Positions 17,070 to 25,800 of a stretch of DNA of 64,000 nucleotides are shown in pieces. Each line of letters starts with the position of its first letter. Within the stretch, counting starts at the first letter, position 1. The stretch lies in contig NZ_JARZAI010000006.1 in assembly GCF_029893355.1 (NCBI RefSeq), positions 186,001 through 250,000 on the forward strand, in the 5' to 3' direction. This stretch comes from Kitasatospora sp. MAA4. Its GTDB lineage: Bacteria > Actinomycetota > Actinomycetes > Streptomycetales > Streptomycetaceae. The notes below the pieces were generated by a model. The model was not told where the DNA came from, searched no databases, and worked only from the letters and a program-made list of their open reading frames with translations. Both the position numbers and the translations under genes were made by a program.

Positions 17070-17106
17070 CCGGGGCCCTGTCCACAGGCTGTGGACAGGG
17101 CCCCGG
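17070..17106. terminator. Bidirectional 18-bp terminator hairpin
   Basis: A near-perfect inverted repeat with arms CCGGGGCCCTGTCCACAG and CTGTGGACAGGGCCCCGG lies in the 68-bp gap between the convergent aldo/keto reductase and NlpC/P60 genes. It can serve both strands. Confidence 0.85.
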
Positions 17107-17126
17107 GGGTTTGGACGCGGGCCGAC

Positions 17127-18155
17127 TCAGCTGGGACGGCCCAGGTGGGTCGGGTAGTAGGAGCGGTTGAGCGTGGATATCCGCACGCTCCGACCCGGGC
17201 GCGGGGCCTCCACGTAGCTGCCGCCGCCCAGGTAGATCGCGACGTGGTGGATGCCCGAGGCCCGGCTGCTGTCGGACCAGAAGATCAGGTCACCGCGCCG
17301 CAGGTCGGCCGAGCTGACCGGGGTGGTCGCCGCGTACTGGTCGTCCGCGACCCGCGGCAGGTCTATCCCCGCCCGCTCGTAGGCCTGCTGCACCAGCCCG
17401 GAGCAGTCGTACCCGTCCGGACCGTCGCCGCCCCAGACGTACGGCTTGCCGAGCTGGGCCAGCGCGTAGTCGACGGCGGCCTCGACGCCGCTGCTCGACG
17501 CAGACGGCTGCTGCGCCTGCTGGGTGTCGGAGGTGCGGCTGACGTAGACGTCGTAGTGGCTGGTGTACCGCCACTCGCCGCTCGCGTTGACGAACCAGTA
17601 CCTGGCGCCGTCCCACCCCTGCCGACGGCCGCTGACCGACGTCCGGGCCAGGTAGACGTCGTAGTGGCTGGTGTACCGCCACTCGCCGCTCGCGTTCTGG
17701 AACCAGTACTTGGAGCCGTCCCACCCCTGCTGGATGCCGCCGTCGGTGGCGGCGGGCTCCGGGCTCTCGGGAGCCTGGGCAGCGGTCGACGCCCCGGAGG
17801 TCCGGCTCAGGTAGACGTCGTAGTGGCTGGTGTAGCGCCACTCGCCGGCGGCGTTCTGGAACCAGTACTTCGAACCGTCCCAGCCGGCACGGCTCGGCGC
17901 CGACTCGGCGCTGGCCGTCCCGCTGCCGAGACCGAGGCCGACCACGCCGGCGCCGGCCAGCACGGTGGTGGCGAGGCAGGTGCCGCGAACGGTGCGGGCG
18001 AGCCGGGCCGGTCGGGCCGCCCTCCCGCCCGCCGGGGCGAGTCGCCGGGCGCTGCCGCGCGAGACGCAGTGCAGGCACCCGCAGCCCCGCGGCTCCGCCA
18101 GGTCGCCGCGGCGTTCCTCGAAGCCGATCAGGGCGGGGTCGGTGGATATCCTCAT
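17127..18155 (-). CDS. NlpC/P60 peptidoglycan hydrolase with three tandem GW-D repeats
   Basis: Exported cell-wall peptidase of 342 aa. The N-terminal about 50 aa are unusual and Cys-rich (RGCGCLHCVSRGSARR), followed by a hydrophobic signal-like segment ending SGTASA. Three near-identical 30-residue repeats (GWDGSKYWFQN..GEWRYTSHYDVYLSRTS) occupy about 90-205. The C-terminal NlpC/P60 domain has the catalytic Cys in GYDCSGLV and the His in IHHVAIYLG. Such enzymes cut D-Glu/DAP bonds in peptidoglycan stems. The DNA of the repeats is also nearly identical, so copy number could vary. The ATG overlaps the stop of the SPFH gene (ATGA), and GGAAGG lies upstream. Confidence 0.88.
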   Translation of the reverse strand: MRISTDPALIGFEERRGDLAEPRGCGCLHCVSRGSARRLAPAGGRAARPARLARTVRGTCLATTVLAGAGVVGLGLGSGTASAESAPSRAGWDGSKYWFQNAAGEWRYTSHYDVYLSRTSGASTAAQAPESPEPAATDGGIQQGWDGSKYWFQNASGEWRYTSHYDVYLARTSVSGRRQGWDGARYWFVNASGEWRYTSHYDVYVSRTSDTQQAQQPSASSSGVEAAVDYALAQLGKPYVWGGDGPDGYDCSGLVQQAYERAGIDLPRVADDQYAATTPVSSADLRRGDLIFWSDSSRASGIHHVAIYLGGGSYVEAPRPGRSVRISTLNRSYYPTHLGRPS

Positions 18156-19342
18156 GCTCGATTTCCTTCCTTGCGAGCCGGGTTCTTGGTGGTCGCGCGG
18201 GCAGCGGGGGCCGGAACCGTGCCGGGCATCGCACTGGACATCGCGCTGGGCACCCCGGCCGGAGCGACGAACGCGACCAGCAACTGCTCCATCAGCGCGC
18301 TGCGCGCCGCGTCGTCCAACTCGTGCGTGGTGGCCCGCTCGAGCCGCCGGACGGCCAGCGCGGCAGCCTCCACCGCGTCGTCGACCAGCACCGTGCGCAG
18401 GCCCGCGTCCAGGTCCGCGAGCCGGCGCCGACGCATCGACTCGGCCACCTCCGGTGCGTAGTCCAGGGCCTGCGGCTGCACCGAGTAGACCTCCAGACCG
18501 GCCGGGGCCGCCTCGGCCGCGAGCGCGCGGGTGAGCTCGTCGGCGAACCACTGCCCATCGCGCAGCGCCGGGCCCGGACCGGCGTTGCTGTCGCACGGCA
18601 GCATGCTGGCGGTACGGGTGAGGACGGCGTGGATCTGCTCGCGCAGGTAGTCCTCATGGTCGGCGACGGCGAACAGCGCCCGCGCGGTGTCCTTGATCCG
18701 CCAGACCACCAGCAGCCGGACCACGATCGGCGTACCCGTGCGGTCGGTGACCTGGACGGGCTCGCTGCGCCAGTGCCGCAGCCGGACGTCGACCAGGCGG
18801 CGGCGCAGCAGCGGGTTGATCCAGAGCAGCCCGGACCGGCGGACCGTCCCGCGGTAGCGTCCCCACCGGCTGAGCACCCGGGTCTCACCGCCCGCGTTGG
18901 TGAGCAGCCCGGCGAGGGCGATCAGGCAGGCCAGCCCGGTCGCCGTCACGGCCGCGAGCGCGCGGCCGGTGACGACCGGTCCGCCGGCCGCGAGCACCTC
19001 GGGCGAGCGCAGGTCGGGGACGGCGTCGGTGAAGTGCGGGATCAGTCCGACCCGGGCCGTCACCAGGACGATGGAGGCCAGCCCGAGCAGCAGCGCGAGC
19101 AGCGCGATCCACCCCGGGAGGGCGACCGCCTCGCGCTCGCGCAGATCGGGGTCGGCCCGCGGCGGGCGGCGGGCGGCGATCTCGGCGCGGGCGTCCACAG
19201 GGTGTGGATACTGCGCGCCGGCCCCGCGCGGGCCAGCCACGGGGGTGGGGGTGGGGGTGACGTCGGGGGCGGGCGGCAGCGCCTTGGGGATCGGGGTCGC
19301 CCCGACTGGTGTGCGGCGCGGAGAGTGGGTTGGTGCTTCCAT
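18152..19342 (-). CDS. SPFH/band-7 domain membrane protein
   Basis: Protein of 396 aa with a Pro-rich N-terminal tail (about 70 aa) and two membrane helices (about 78-100 and 128-148), followed by a band-7/SPFH domain (VLSRWGRYRGTVRRSGLLWINPL ... RDGQWFADELTRALAAEAAPAGLEVYSVQPQALDYAPEVAESM). SPFH proteins form oligomeric cages that organise membrane proteases or wall enzymes. Here the stop overlaps the start of the NlpC/P60 hydrolase (ATGA), which suggests the SPFH protein recruits or controls that hydrolase. The C-terminal tail is Ala/Pro-rich. Confidence 0.85.
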   Translation of the reverse strand: MEAPTHSPRRTPVGATPIPKALPPAPDVTPTPTPVAGPRGAGAQYPHPVDARAEIAARRPPRADPDLREREAVALPGWIALLALLLGLASIVLVTARVGLIPHFTDAVPDLRSPEVLAAGGPVVTGRALAAVTATGLACLIALAGLLTNAGGETRVLSRWGRYRGTVRRSGLLWINPLLRRRLVDVRLRHWRSEPVQVTDRTGTPIVVRLLVVWRIKDTARALFAVADHEDYLREQIHAVLTRTASMLPCDSNAGPGPALRDGQWFADELTRALAAEAAPAGLEVYSVQPQALDYAPEVAESMRRRRLADLDAGLRTVLVDDAVEAAALAVRRLERATTHELDDAARSALMEQLLVAFVAPAGVPSAMSSAMPGTVPAPAARATTKNPARKEGNRA

Positions 19343-19447
19343 GCTCGGATCCTCAGGGTCGTTGTGTCGTCAGGCTAAGTACATAAGTGCGTATATGCGA
19401 CATTTGATCTGCGGCGTGTCGCGACATCTGACGTTTCATCACCGCCG

Positions 19448-21955
19448 TCACCTCCGGCGAGCCCCCGAACCTCGGGCGAAGACCCTGCGGATGAGCAGCG
19501 ACAGGCCCGCCATGATCAGCAGCACGCCGCAGCCCGCCGTCCGCCAGCCGCCGAGGGAGGTGTGACGCACCGTGGAGATCGCCTCCGGCGGCACCGCCAG
19601 CTCCCGCTCCGCGAGCGGGACGGCGAGCGGAAGCGCCGAAGCGGAGGGAGAGGGAGAGGGAGAGGGAGAGGCAGAGGGGGTTGCGGAGGGGGTTGCGGAG
19701 GGGGTTGCGGACGGGGAAGTCGGCGGGGCCGACTGTGCGGGGACAGGGACGGGGACGGGGATGGGCACCGCGACGGCGCTGGGCGTCGCCGTCGGCGAAG
19801 CCGCGTGCGTCGGGCTCGGGCTGGGGCTGGGGCTCGAAGTCGAGGACGGCGAGGGAGAGGGAGTGGGAGAGGACGACGGAGAGGGAGAGGGAGTGGGAGT
19901 GGGAGCCACCGTCGGGGCCACCACGACCCGGACCACGTCTCCCCGAGTGGCGTTGCCCGCGCGGTCGGTGGCCGTCGCCGTCAGGAACTGCTCGCCCTGC
20001 GCCAGGTCCCGGGAGGCGGCGCACGTCCAGCTCCCGTCGACCGCGGCCACCGCGCTGCACAGCGCGCCGTCCGTCCCGGACACCACGGTCACCGTCGCCC
20101 CGGGCTCGGCCCGGCCCGCCAGCCGCGGCCGGACGACGTGCAGCTCCTCGCCCGCCTGCGGCGAGGTGACGACGGGTTTGGCCGGCGCGATGGTGTCGAC
20201 GATCAGCGCGGTCGGCCGCCCGGCCGTCCGGTTGCCCGCCGGGTCGACCGAGGACGCGGTGAGCTGGTGGGGCCCTTCGGCCAGCTCCTCCACCGGCAGG
20301 CAGGACCACGAGCGGTCCGGCCGGACGGCCGTCCGGCACAGTTCCGCGCCGCTCTCGTCGGTGACCGAGATCGTGGTGCCGGGACCGCCGGTGCCCGTGA
20401 TCAGCAGACCGGGGTCGTTGGTGTACTCCGGGAGGGTGAAGAGCGGCGCCGGCGGGGGCGTGGTGTTGACCGTCAGCTGCACCGGATCCCCGCGCAGCAC
20501 CACTCCCCCACTGGTCGTCTCGGCGGGCAGCACGGTGTGCCGTCCCTGCGCGAGCGGCGTGTCGGGGCGGCAGGACCACGTCCCGTCGCCGCCCACCGCG
20601 GCCCGGCAGAGCGCCGCCCCGGCCTCCTGGACCTCCACGGTCGCGCCAGACACGCCGCTGTCGCCGCGGAACTCCGGCCGGGTGTCGCCGACCGCCGCAC
20701 CGCCCACCGGGCTGGTGAGTTCGGGTCTGGCGGCGACCACCGCGAGCTGGACGGCCTGGTCCTCCACCTGCCCCGAGTCCGCGAAGCCGCCCGCCTCGAC
20801 CAGTTGGGCCGGGTCGCGGCCGATCCGCAGCCGGGCCCAGGTGTCCCCCGCGGAGACGTTCGGCGGGACCGTCCACTCCAGGGTCGCGCTGCCGGCGCCC
20901 GGCTGGAGGTCGACCTGGGCGCGCTCGGTGGCGTCGAAGCGGCCGTTGCGGTCGAAGTCGATCCAGCCCGCCAGGGTGGCCGGGCCCTGACCGGGGCTGA
21001 TCGGCACGGTCAGGTCGTAGTAGCCGCCGATCGCGGCGTCGTGCGGGAACGCCAGGGTGGGGTCGTTGGCCAGGTGCTCGACCCGGCCCGGCTGGATCTC
21101 GGGCGGCGCGGGCGCGGGGACCGCGCCGCGGACGTGCTCCGGCGTCAGGCCGGTCGCGTCGGCGCCGAGGAAGAGGTCGGAGACCACGTGCGAGGCGTTC
21201 CCGTACCCCGACGGCGCGCTGCCGAGCGACTCGTCCAGGGTGACGGTGTACGCCTGGCGCAGCGCGGCCGGCGGGGTGCTGCCGCCCGCCGACGCGGTGC
21301 TGCGCTGCTCGACCCGCAGGGTCGCGGTGTCGAAGGTGCCGTCCAGCTCGATGGTGCCGGCCGGGTCGGCGGCGGCGTCGCCGGAGCCGTCGGCGCCGGT
21401 CGGCGCGAGCACGCCGTCGCCGACCGTCCAGCCGGACCACGGGGAGCGGCCGGTCAGCGCGGGACCGGCCGGGGTGCCGCCGATGACGGTCAGCCGGGTG
21501 GCGCTCTCGGTGCTGCCGTCCGCTCCCTTGGCGGCTGCGGTCAGGCCGCTGACGTGCAGCCGCGGGTTGCGGACCGGGCGGGAGAAGGTGAGCCGCAGCG
21601 CGCCCAGGGTGCGCCACGCGCCGTCGGCCTGCGGCCGGTCCTGGCTGAGCTGGAAGGTCTGCGCCGGGGCGCCGGGGCGGACGCCGTCGGTGTAGGCCGG
21701 GACCCGCTGGGTGCCCAGGCCGGCGGCGCCGTCCAGGGTGCCGGGCCGGGCCTGGACGGTGACGCCGGGGGCGGCCTCGAAGTCGAGGTCGACGGTGAGT
21801 CCGGAGCGCAGCACCGCCTGGTGGTCGTTCGACCAGCCGTCCGGCGACTGCTGCGCCTGGGAGACGGAGGGGAGCCAGCCGAGCGTGAGCCCGGCGGCCA
21901 GCGCCACGGCGACGACGACCGGACGGCGTTTTCCCCGGGGCGTTCTCGGGCTCAT
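19448..21955 (-). CDS. Secreted multi-domain Ig-like/GEVED surface protein with C-terminal anchor
   Basis: Protein of 835 aa with a Sec signal peptide (MSPRTPRGKRRPVVVAVALAAG...SVSQAQ), an N-terminal lectin-like beta region (about 35-280), a GEVED-type domain (about 290-410: ISPGQGPATLAGWIDFDRNGRFDATE), and three to four bacterial Ig-like repeats with the motif A(A/E)LCR(T/A)AV..DGSWSC (about 415-660). A long Ser/Pro/Thr stalk (about 670-780) is followed by a hydrophobic helix and the basic tail RRVFARGSGARRR. It is probably displayed on the cell surface as an adhesin or matrix protein. The start at 21955 has AGGAGGG immediately upstream. The ligand is unknown. Confidence 0.82.
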   Translation of the reverse strand: MSPRTPRGKRRPVVVAVALAAGLTLGWLPSVSQAQQSPDGWSNDHQAVLRSGLTVDLDFEAAPGVTVQARPGTLDGAAGLGTQRVPAYTDGVRPGAPAQTFQLSQDRPQADGAWRTLGALRLTFSRPVRNPRLHVSGLTAAAKGADGSTESATRLTVIGGTPAGPALTGRSPWSGWTVGDGVLAPTGADGSGDAAADPAGTIELDGTFDTATLRVEQRSTASAGGSTPPAALRQAYTVTLDESLGSAPSGYGNASHVVSDLFLGADATGLTPEHVRGAVPAPAPPEIQPGRVEHLANDPTLAFPHDAAIGGYYDLTVPISPGQGPATLAGWIDFDRNGRFDATERAQVDLQPGAGSATLEWTVPPNVSAGDTWARLRIGRDPAQLVEAGGFADSGQVEDQAVQLAVVAARPELTSPVGGAAVGDTRPEFRGDSGVSGATVEVQEAGAALCRAAVGGDGTWSCRPDTPLAQGRHTVLPAETTSGGVVLRGDPVQLTVNTTPPPAPLFTLPEYTNDPGLLITGTGGPGTTISVTDESGAELCRTAVRPDRSWSCLPVEELAEGPHQLTASSVDPAGNRTAGRPTALIVDTIAPAKPVVTSPQAGEELHVVRPRLAGRAEPGATVTVVSGTDGALCSAVAAVDGSWTCAASRDLAQGEQFLTATATDRAGNATRGDVVRVVVAPTVAPTPTPSPSPSSSPTPSPSPSSTSSPSPSPSPTHAASPTATPSAVAVPIPVPVPVPAQSAPPTSPSATPSATPSATPSASPSPSPSPSASALPLAVPLAERELAVPPEAISTVRHTSLGGWRTAGCGVLLIMAGLSLLIRRVFARGSGARRR
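19645..19910. repeat. Low-complexity tandem repeats encoding the Ser/Pro/Thr stalk
   Basis: Runs of GAGGGA hexamers and GGTTGCGGAGGG units, read on the other strand as (SP)n, (TP)n and PSAT repeats of the surface protein. The tracts 19645-19710 and 19850-19910 are nearly pure purine on the plus strand. They are prone to slippage and length variation. Confidence 0.8.
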
Positions 21956-22077
21956 GGACCCTCCTGTGCACACGATGTGACAAGAAGGAATCACGATCTA
22001 ACGGGAAGTCACCGGCGGGTTTCCACGCCACGCCGCCGCAACCACCCGTCCGGACGCCCCCGAGGAGCGCGGAAACG

Positions 22078-22110
22078 CCGAAGGCCCCCTCCGCTGGAGG
22101 GGGCCTTCGG
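22078..22110 (-). terminator. Terminator of the first tRNA-Arg
   Basis: Perfect 15-bp stem, CCGAAGGCCCCCTCC / GGAGGGGGCCTTCGG, with a GCT loop, located 5 bases past the tRNA 3' end in the direction of transcription. Confidence 0.85.
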
Positions 22111-22115
22111 TTCGG

Positions 22116-22188
22116 TGCGCTCAGCAGGATTCGAACCTGCAACCTCTTGATCCGTAGTCAAGTGCTCTATCCGTTGAGCTATGAGCGC
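22116..22188 (-). tRNA. tRNA-Arg (anticodon ACG)
   Basis: Read on the minus strand, 7-bp acceptor arms GCGCTCA / TGAGCGC pair. The anticodon stem CTTGA / TCAAG encloses loop CTACGGA with anticodon ACG (decodes CGU/CGC/CGA after A34 deamination). The T arm is GCAGG TTCGAAT CCTGC and the discriminator is A. CCA is not encoded. Identical in sequence to the copy at 22311. Confidence 0.95.
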
Positions 22189-22269
22189 CTCAGGGGGACC
22201 GGAGCCACCCTGCGGTACTGCTCGGCCAGCCTACCCGATCCCGGGAGGGTGACCTCGCGCTTCGCAAGC

Positions 22270-22302
22270 GACGAGGCCCCGGCCGGAGCCTGGGGCCTCG
22301 TC
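22270..22302 (-). terminator. Terminator of the second tRNA-Arg
   Basis: Inverted repeat GACGAGGCCCC / GGGGCCTCGTC with an 11-nt loop, just downstream (minus strand) of the tRNA at 22311. Its sequence is unrelated to the terminator of the twin tRNA, so the duplication covers the tRNA only. Confidence 0.75.
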
Positions 22303-22310
22303 TGTCGCGG

Positions 22311-22383
22311 TGCGCTCAGCAGGATTCGAACCTGCAACCTCTTGATCCGTAGTCAAGTGCTCTATCCGTTGAGCTATGAGCGC
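22311..22383 (-). tRNA. tRNA-Arg (anticodon ACG), second copy
   Basis: All 73 positions match the copy at 22116, including the ACG anticodon and A discriminator. The two genes are separated by 122 bp with a terminator between them, so each is probably transcribed or processed separately. Confidence 0.95.
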
Positions 22384-22539
22384 TCGCCCCGGCGATTCGA
22401 TCCTCCGGGGCGGTGCGGGGACAACATTACATGACCGTCGACCTGGGGTGAAATCGGATATCTCCGGGCCGCCGGCGGGGGCCCGCCGGAGGCCGGCAGG
22501 CACCTGCCGGTTCCCGCCGGTCCCTGCTCGGGAACGAGA

Positions 22540-22571
22540 AGAGCCCCGTCGACCGAGGTCGACGGGGCTCT
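22540..22571 (-). terminator. Terminator of tRNA-Ser(GCT)
   Basis: A 14-bp perfect stem, AGAGCCCCGTCGAC / GTCGACGGGGCTCT, with loop CGAG, immediately downstream of the tRNA at 22580 on the minus strand. Confidence 0.82.
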
Positions 22572-22579
22572 CTTCGGAG

Positions 22580-22670
22580 CGGAGGCTCGGGGATTTGAAC
22601 CCCGGATGGGCTTTAAGACCCAAACCGCATTAGCAGTGCGGCGCCATAGACCGGACTAGGCGAAGCCTCC
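22580..22670 (-). tRNA. tRNA-Ser (anticodon GCT)
   Basis: Class II tRNA of 91 nt. Acceptor arms are GGAGGCT / AGCCTCC. Anticodon stem CCGCA / TGCGG encloses loop CTGCTAA with anticodon GCT (AGC/AGU codons). It has a long variable arm and T arm CGGGG TTCAAAT CCCCG. The discriminator is G, as in serine tRNAs. Confidence 0.95.
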
Positions 22671-22870
22671 ATGCACCCGGACCGCGCCACCAGGTGGCGC
22701 ACTCCGTGTGCATGTGATGATGCCACAGCCTGGGGGCTCGGCACCAACCGCTGACAACGTTACTAGGCCGGTCGTCCTCTCGGCAAAAAGAATGGGATAC
22801 TCCAAGCCCCGGAGCAGCCCGGTCCGCAGTGGCGAGCCGCAAGTCGTAAGTCGTAAGGAGACCTGTCGAC

Positions 22871-25800
22871 GTGAGCAGCAGGCCGACCCGAGGCGCTGCT
22901 CGCCTCGCCGCGATACTCGACGCGCTCCCCGATGCCCTGCTGTTGGTGAACAGCAACGGCACGGTGGTGGACGCGAACAACGCCGCCGTACGCAGCATGC
23001 AGACCCCGGGGACGTCCCTGGTCGGGATGGGCGTGCTGGACCTGCTGCCCGAGTTCGACCCCAGCCGGATCCCCGGCTCGATGCGCCCGGCCCCGCGCGA
23101 CCAGGACGAGGCCGACCGGCCGGTCCGGATGACCGCGCGCCGCACGGACGGCACCACCTTCCCCGTCGAGGTCTCCGGCAACGACTTCGCCGACGAGAAC
23201 TCCAGTGAGGGCCGCGGCTACGCGCTCTCCCCCACGGTCCCCTACGACCTCTACCGGGCCACCGGCTCCCGCTCGGGCACCGACGACCTGCTGCTCCTGC
23301 TGGTCCGCGACCTCTCCAGCCGGCTCGGCGTGGAGGCGGAGCTGCGGCGCCAGCACAAGCAGACCGAGATGATCCTGCGGGCCGCCGCCGAGGGCGTCCT
23401 CGGGGTCGACCTCGAAGGCCGCGTGGTGCTGGTCAACCCGGCGGCCGCGCACATCCTGGACTTCCGCGCCAGCGAGCTCGGCGGACGCGAACTGCACCCG
23501 CTGATCCAGCACTCCCGCGCGGACGGCACGCCGCTGGCCGCCGAGGAGTCCGCCCTGCTGGACACCCTCACCTCGGGCCGCAAGCACCGGGTGCGCGGCG
23601 CGACGCTCTGGCGCAAGGACGGCCGGGCGGTCACCGTCGACCTGACCACCGCTCCGGTCCGGGACGGCGACCAGCTGGTCGGCGCCGTGATGACCTTCAC
23701 CGACCGGACCAGGGAACTGGCCCTCACCGCCCGCAACGAGCACCTCACGGCGGTCCTGGAGACCGAGGTCAGCGGCGCCCTCGCCGCTCTGCGCCGGCGG
23801 ATCGACACGCTGGCCGCCGACCCGGCCGGCCAGCTCTGGCCGGAGGCCAACTGGACGCTGCGCGCGCTGGCGGACGAGTGCCGGCGGTTCGGCGTGCTGA
23901 TCGACGGCGTGCTGAGCCACCAGCGCTTCGAGCGCGGCGCGGACACTGCCGCCGCCGCCCCCGCGCCGGCGACCGCTCCGACGAGTGCGGACGCCTCCGA
24001 GGGCCGCGACGTGCGCGAGCCGCGCGAGAGCGCGGACGGGCTGACCCGCCGGGTCAGCACCCTGGACGAGTTGGTGGACCGCGCCGTCGAGCTCGCCGGA
24101 CAGCTGGTCGGCACCGGTCGGCTGCGCTTCTCGGTGCACGCCGCGCCCGTCGAGGTGACCGCCGACCACGAGCGGCTGGCGCAGGCGCTGGCCCACCTGG
24201 TGGCAGACGTCAGCGGACTGTCCCTCACCAGCACGACGTATCCGGATGGCACAGCGGGCCTGCCGACCGTGGTGCTGGCCGCCGCCCAGCGCGGCGAGGT
24301 GGCCCGGATCGAGGTCCGCGGCCCCGGCCGGGGCGGCAGCAGGGTGCACCTGCCGATCGCCCTCGGCCTGGTCGAGCGGCACGGCGGGGTGCTGCAGCCG
24401 CACGAGCTGCCGAACCACGCCGGCACGACGTACGTGGTGGAACTCCCCCTCGACCCGGCGGCCGCCCGGGCCGCCGCAGCGCGCGCGGCGTCCGGCGCCG
24501 GACGGCTCGTCCCGCGCGAGACCGACACCGCCGTCCTGCCGGACCTGCCCGGTGTCCCCGAACTCACCGCGACCGCGGACGCCGACGGCACGGGCGCCGC
24601 AGACGAACGTGACCCGGCCGCCGAGGCGCCCGCAGCACAGGCGGCGGCCGACGGCAGACCGCCGGCGGAGGGCAGGCGGTCCGCCCGCGCGGCGCGCGCC
24701 AAGGAGACCGGCCCCTCGCTCGGCCCGCTCGCGCTCGGCCCCGGGCCGTCGGCCGCGTCCGGTTCCGAGCCGGCTGCCGAGACCGCGACGGCGAGCGGCC
24801 CGGCCGCCATTCCGGCGCAGGCCTCGGCCGAGCCGCGCACCCCGTTCGCACTCGGTCCGGGCCCCAGCTCCGCCGCCGGCCCCGACGGCGTGCCGGGCGA
24901 CACCGACCCCGCGCCGGCCCCGACGCCGTCCCGCCGGCGACGCGCGCTGCCCGCCCCCGGCAGCGCGCCCGACGAGGCACCGGCGCTCTCGCTGCCGGGC
25001 GTCCCCGACGCCGGCATGCCGATCTACCCCGGCCTTGAGCACGCGCTGCCGCCGATGCCCGCCGAGGCGCCCGCCGGTGCCGGCGGCCCGGCCGCGCCGG
25101 TGCAGCCCACCGGGCGCCGCCGCCGGCTCGGCATCCCCGGCGCCCCGATCGACGGCTCTCCCGAGACGGCGGGCGCCGAGCGCCAGGAGCGTCCCGACGG
25201 CGGCCCGGCCGCGCTGGAGGCCGCCGCGCCGCGCTCGTCCGAACCGGCGCCCTCCACGGCGCTGGCCCTCACCGAGACGCCCGTGCCCCCGATGCCCAGC
25301 ACCCCGCCGGGTCCGCTGCCCGTACCGCAGCAGGTCCCGGTCGGCAGCGGGCTGGGCGAGTTGACCCCGCCGCGTCCGGCCGGCGGTTTCGCCAGCGCGT
25401 TCCCCGCCGCCTTCCCGGTGCCGGACGCCCCGGCGCCGGTGGCCGCGCCCGTCGAGCAGCGCCAGGCACCGCGCGCGATCGCCGAACTGGGCCCGGCCCC
25501 TGTTCACGCCCCTGGTGACGCTGAGGGCGACCGCGGCCTGCCGCGCCTGACCGGCGAGGACGACGCCGTGCCGCCCGGCGGCCCGAACAGCACCCCCCGG
25601 GTCCCCGAGTACCCCGACTACCCCACGATGGTGAACCCCACCGCCGACGGACGCCCGCGCCGGCTGCTGGTCTGGCCGGAGCCCGACCCGTCCACCAAGC
25701 AGGCGCTCCAGGAACGCGGCTACCGCCCGGTGATAGTCCGCTCCCGCGAGGAGGTGGACGCACAGGTCGCGGCGTACCCCGCCGCGCTCTTCGTCGACCC

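Noticed and set aside
19645..19910. CRISPR-like or satellite array
   Set aside because: The units are short purine hexamers without spacers and stay in frame with the Ser/Pro/Thr stalk of the surface protein.
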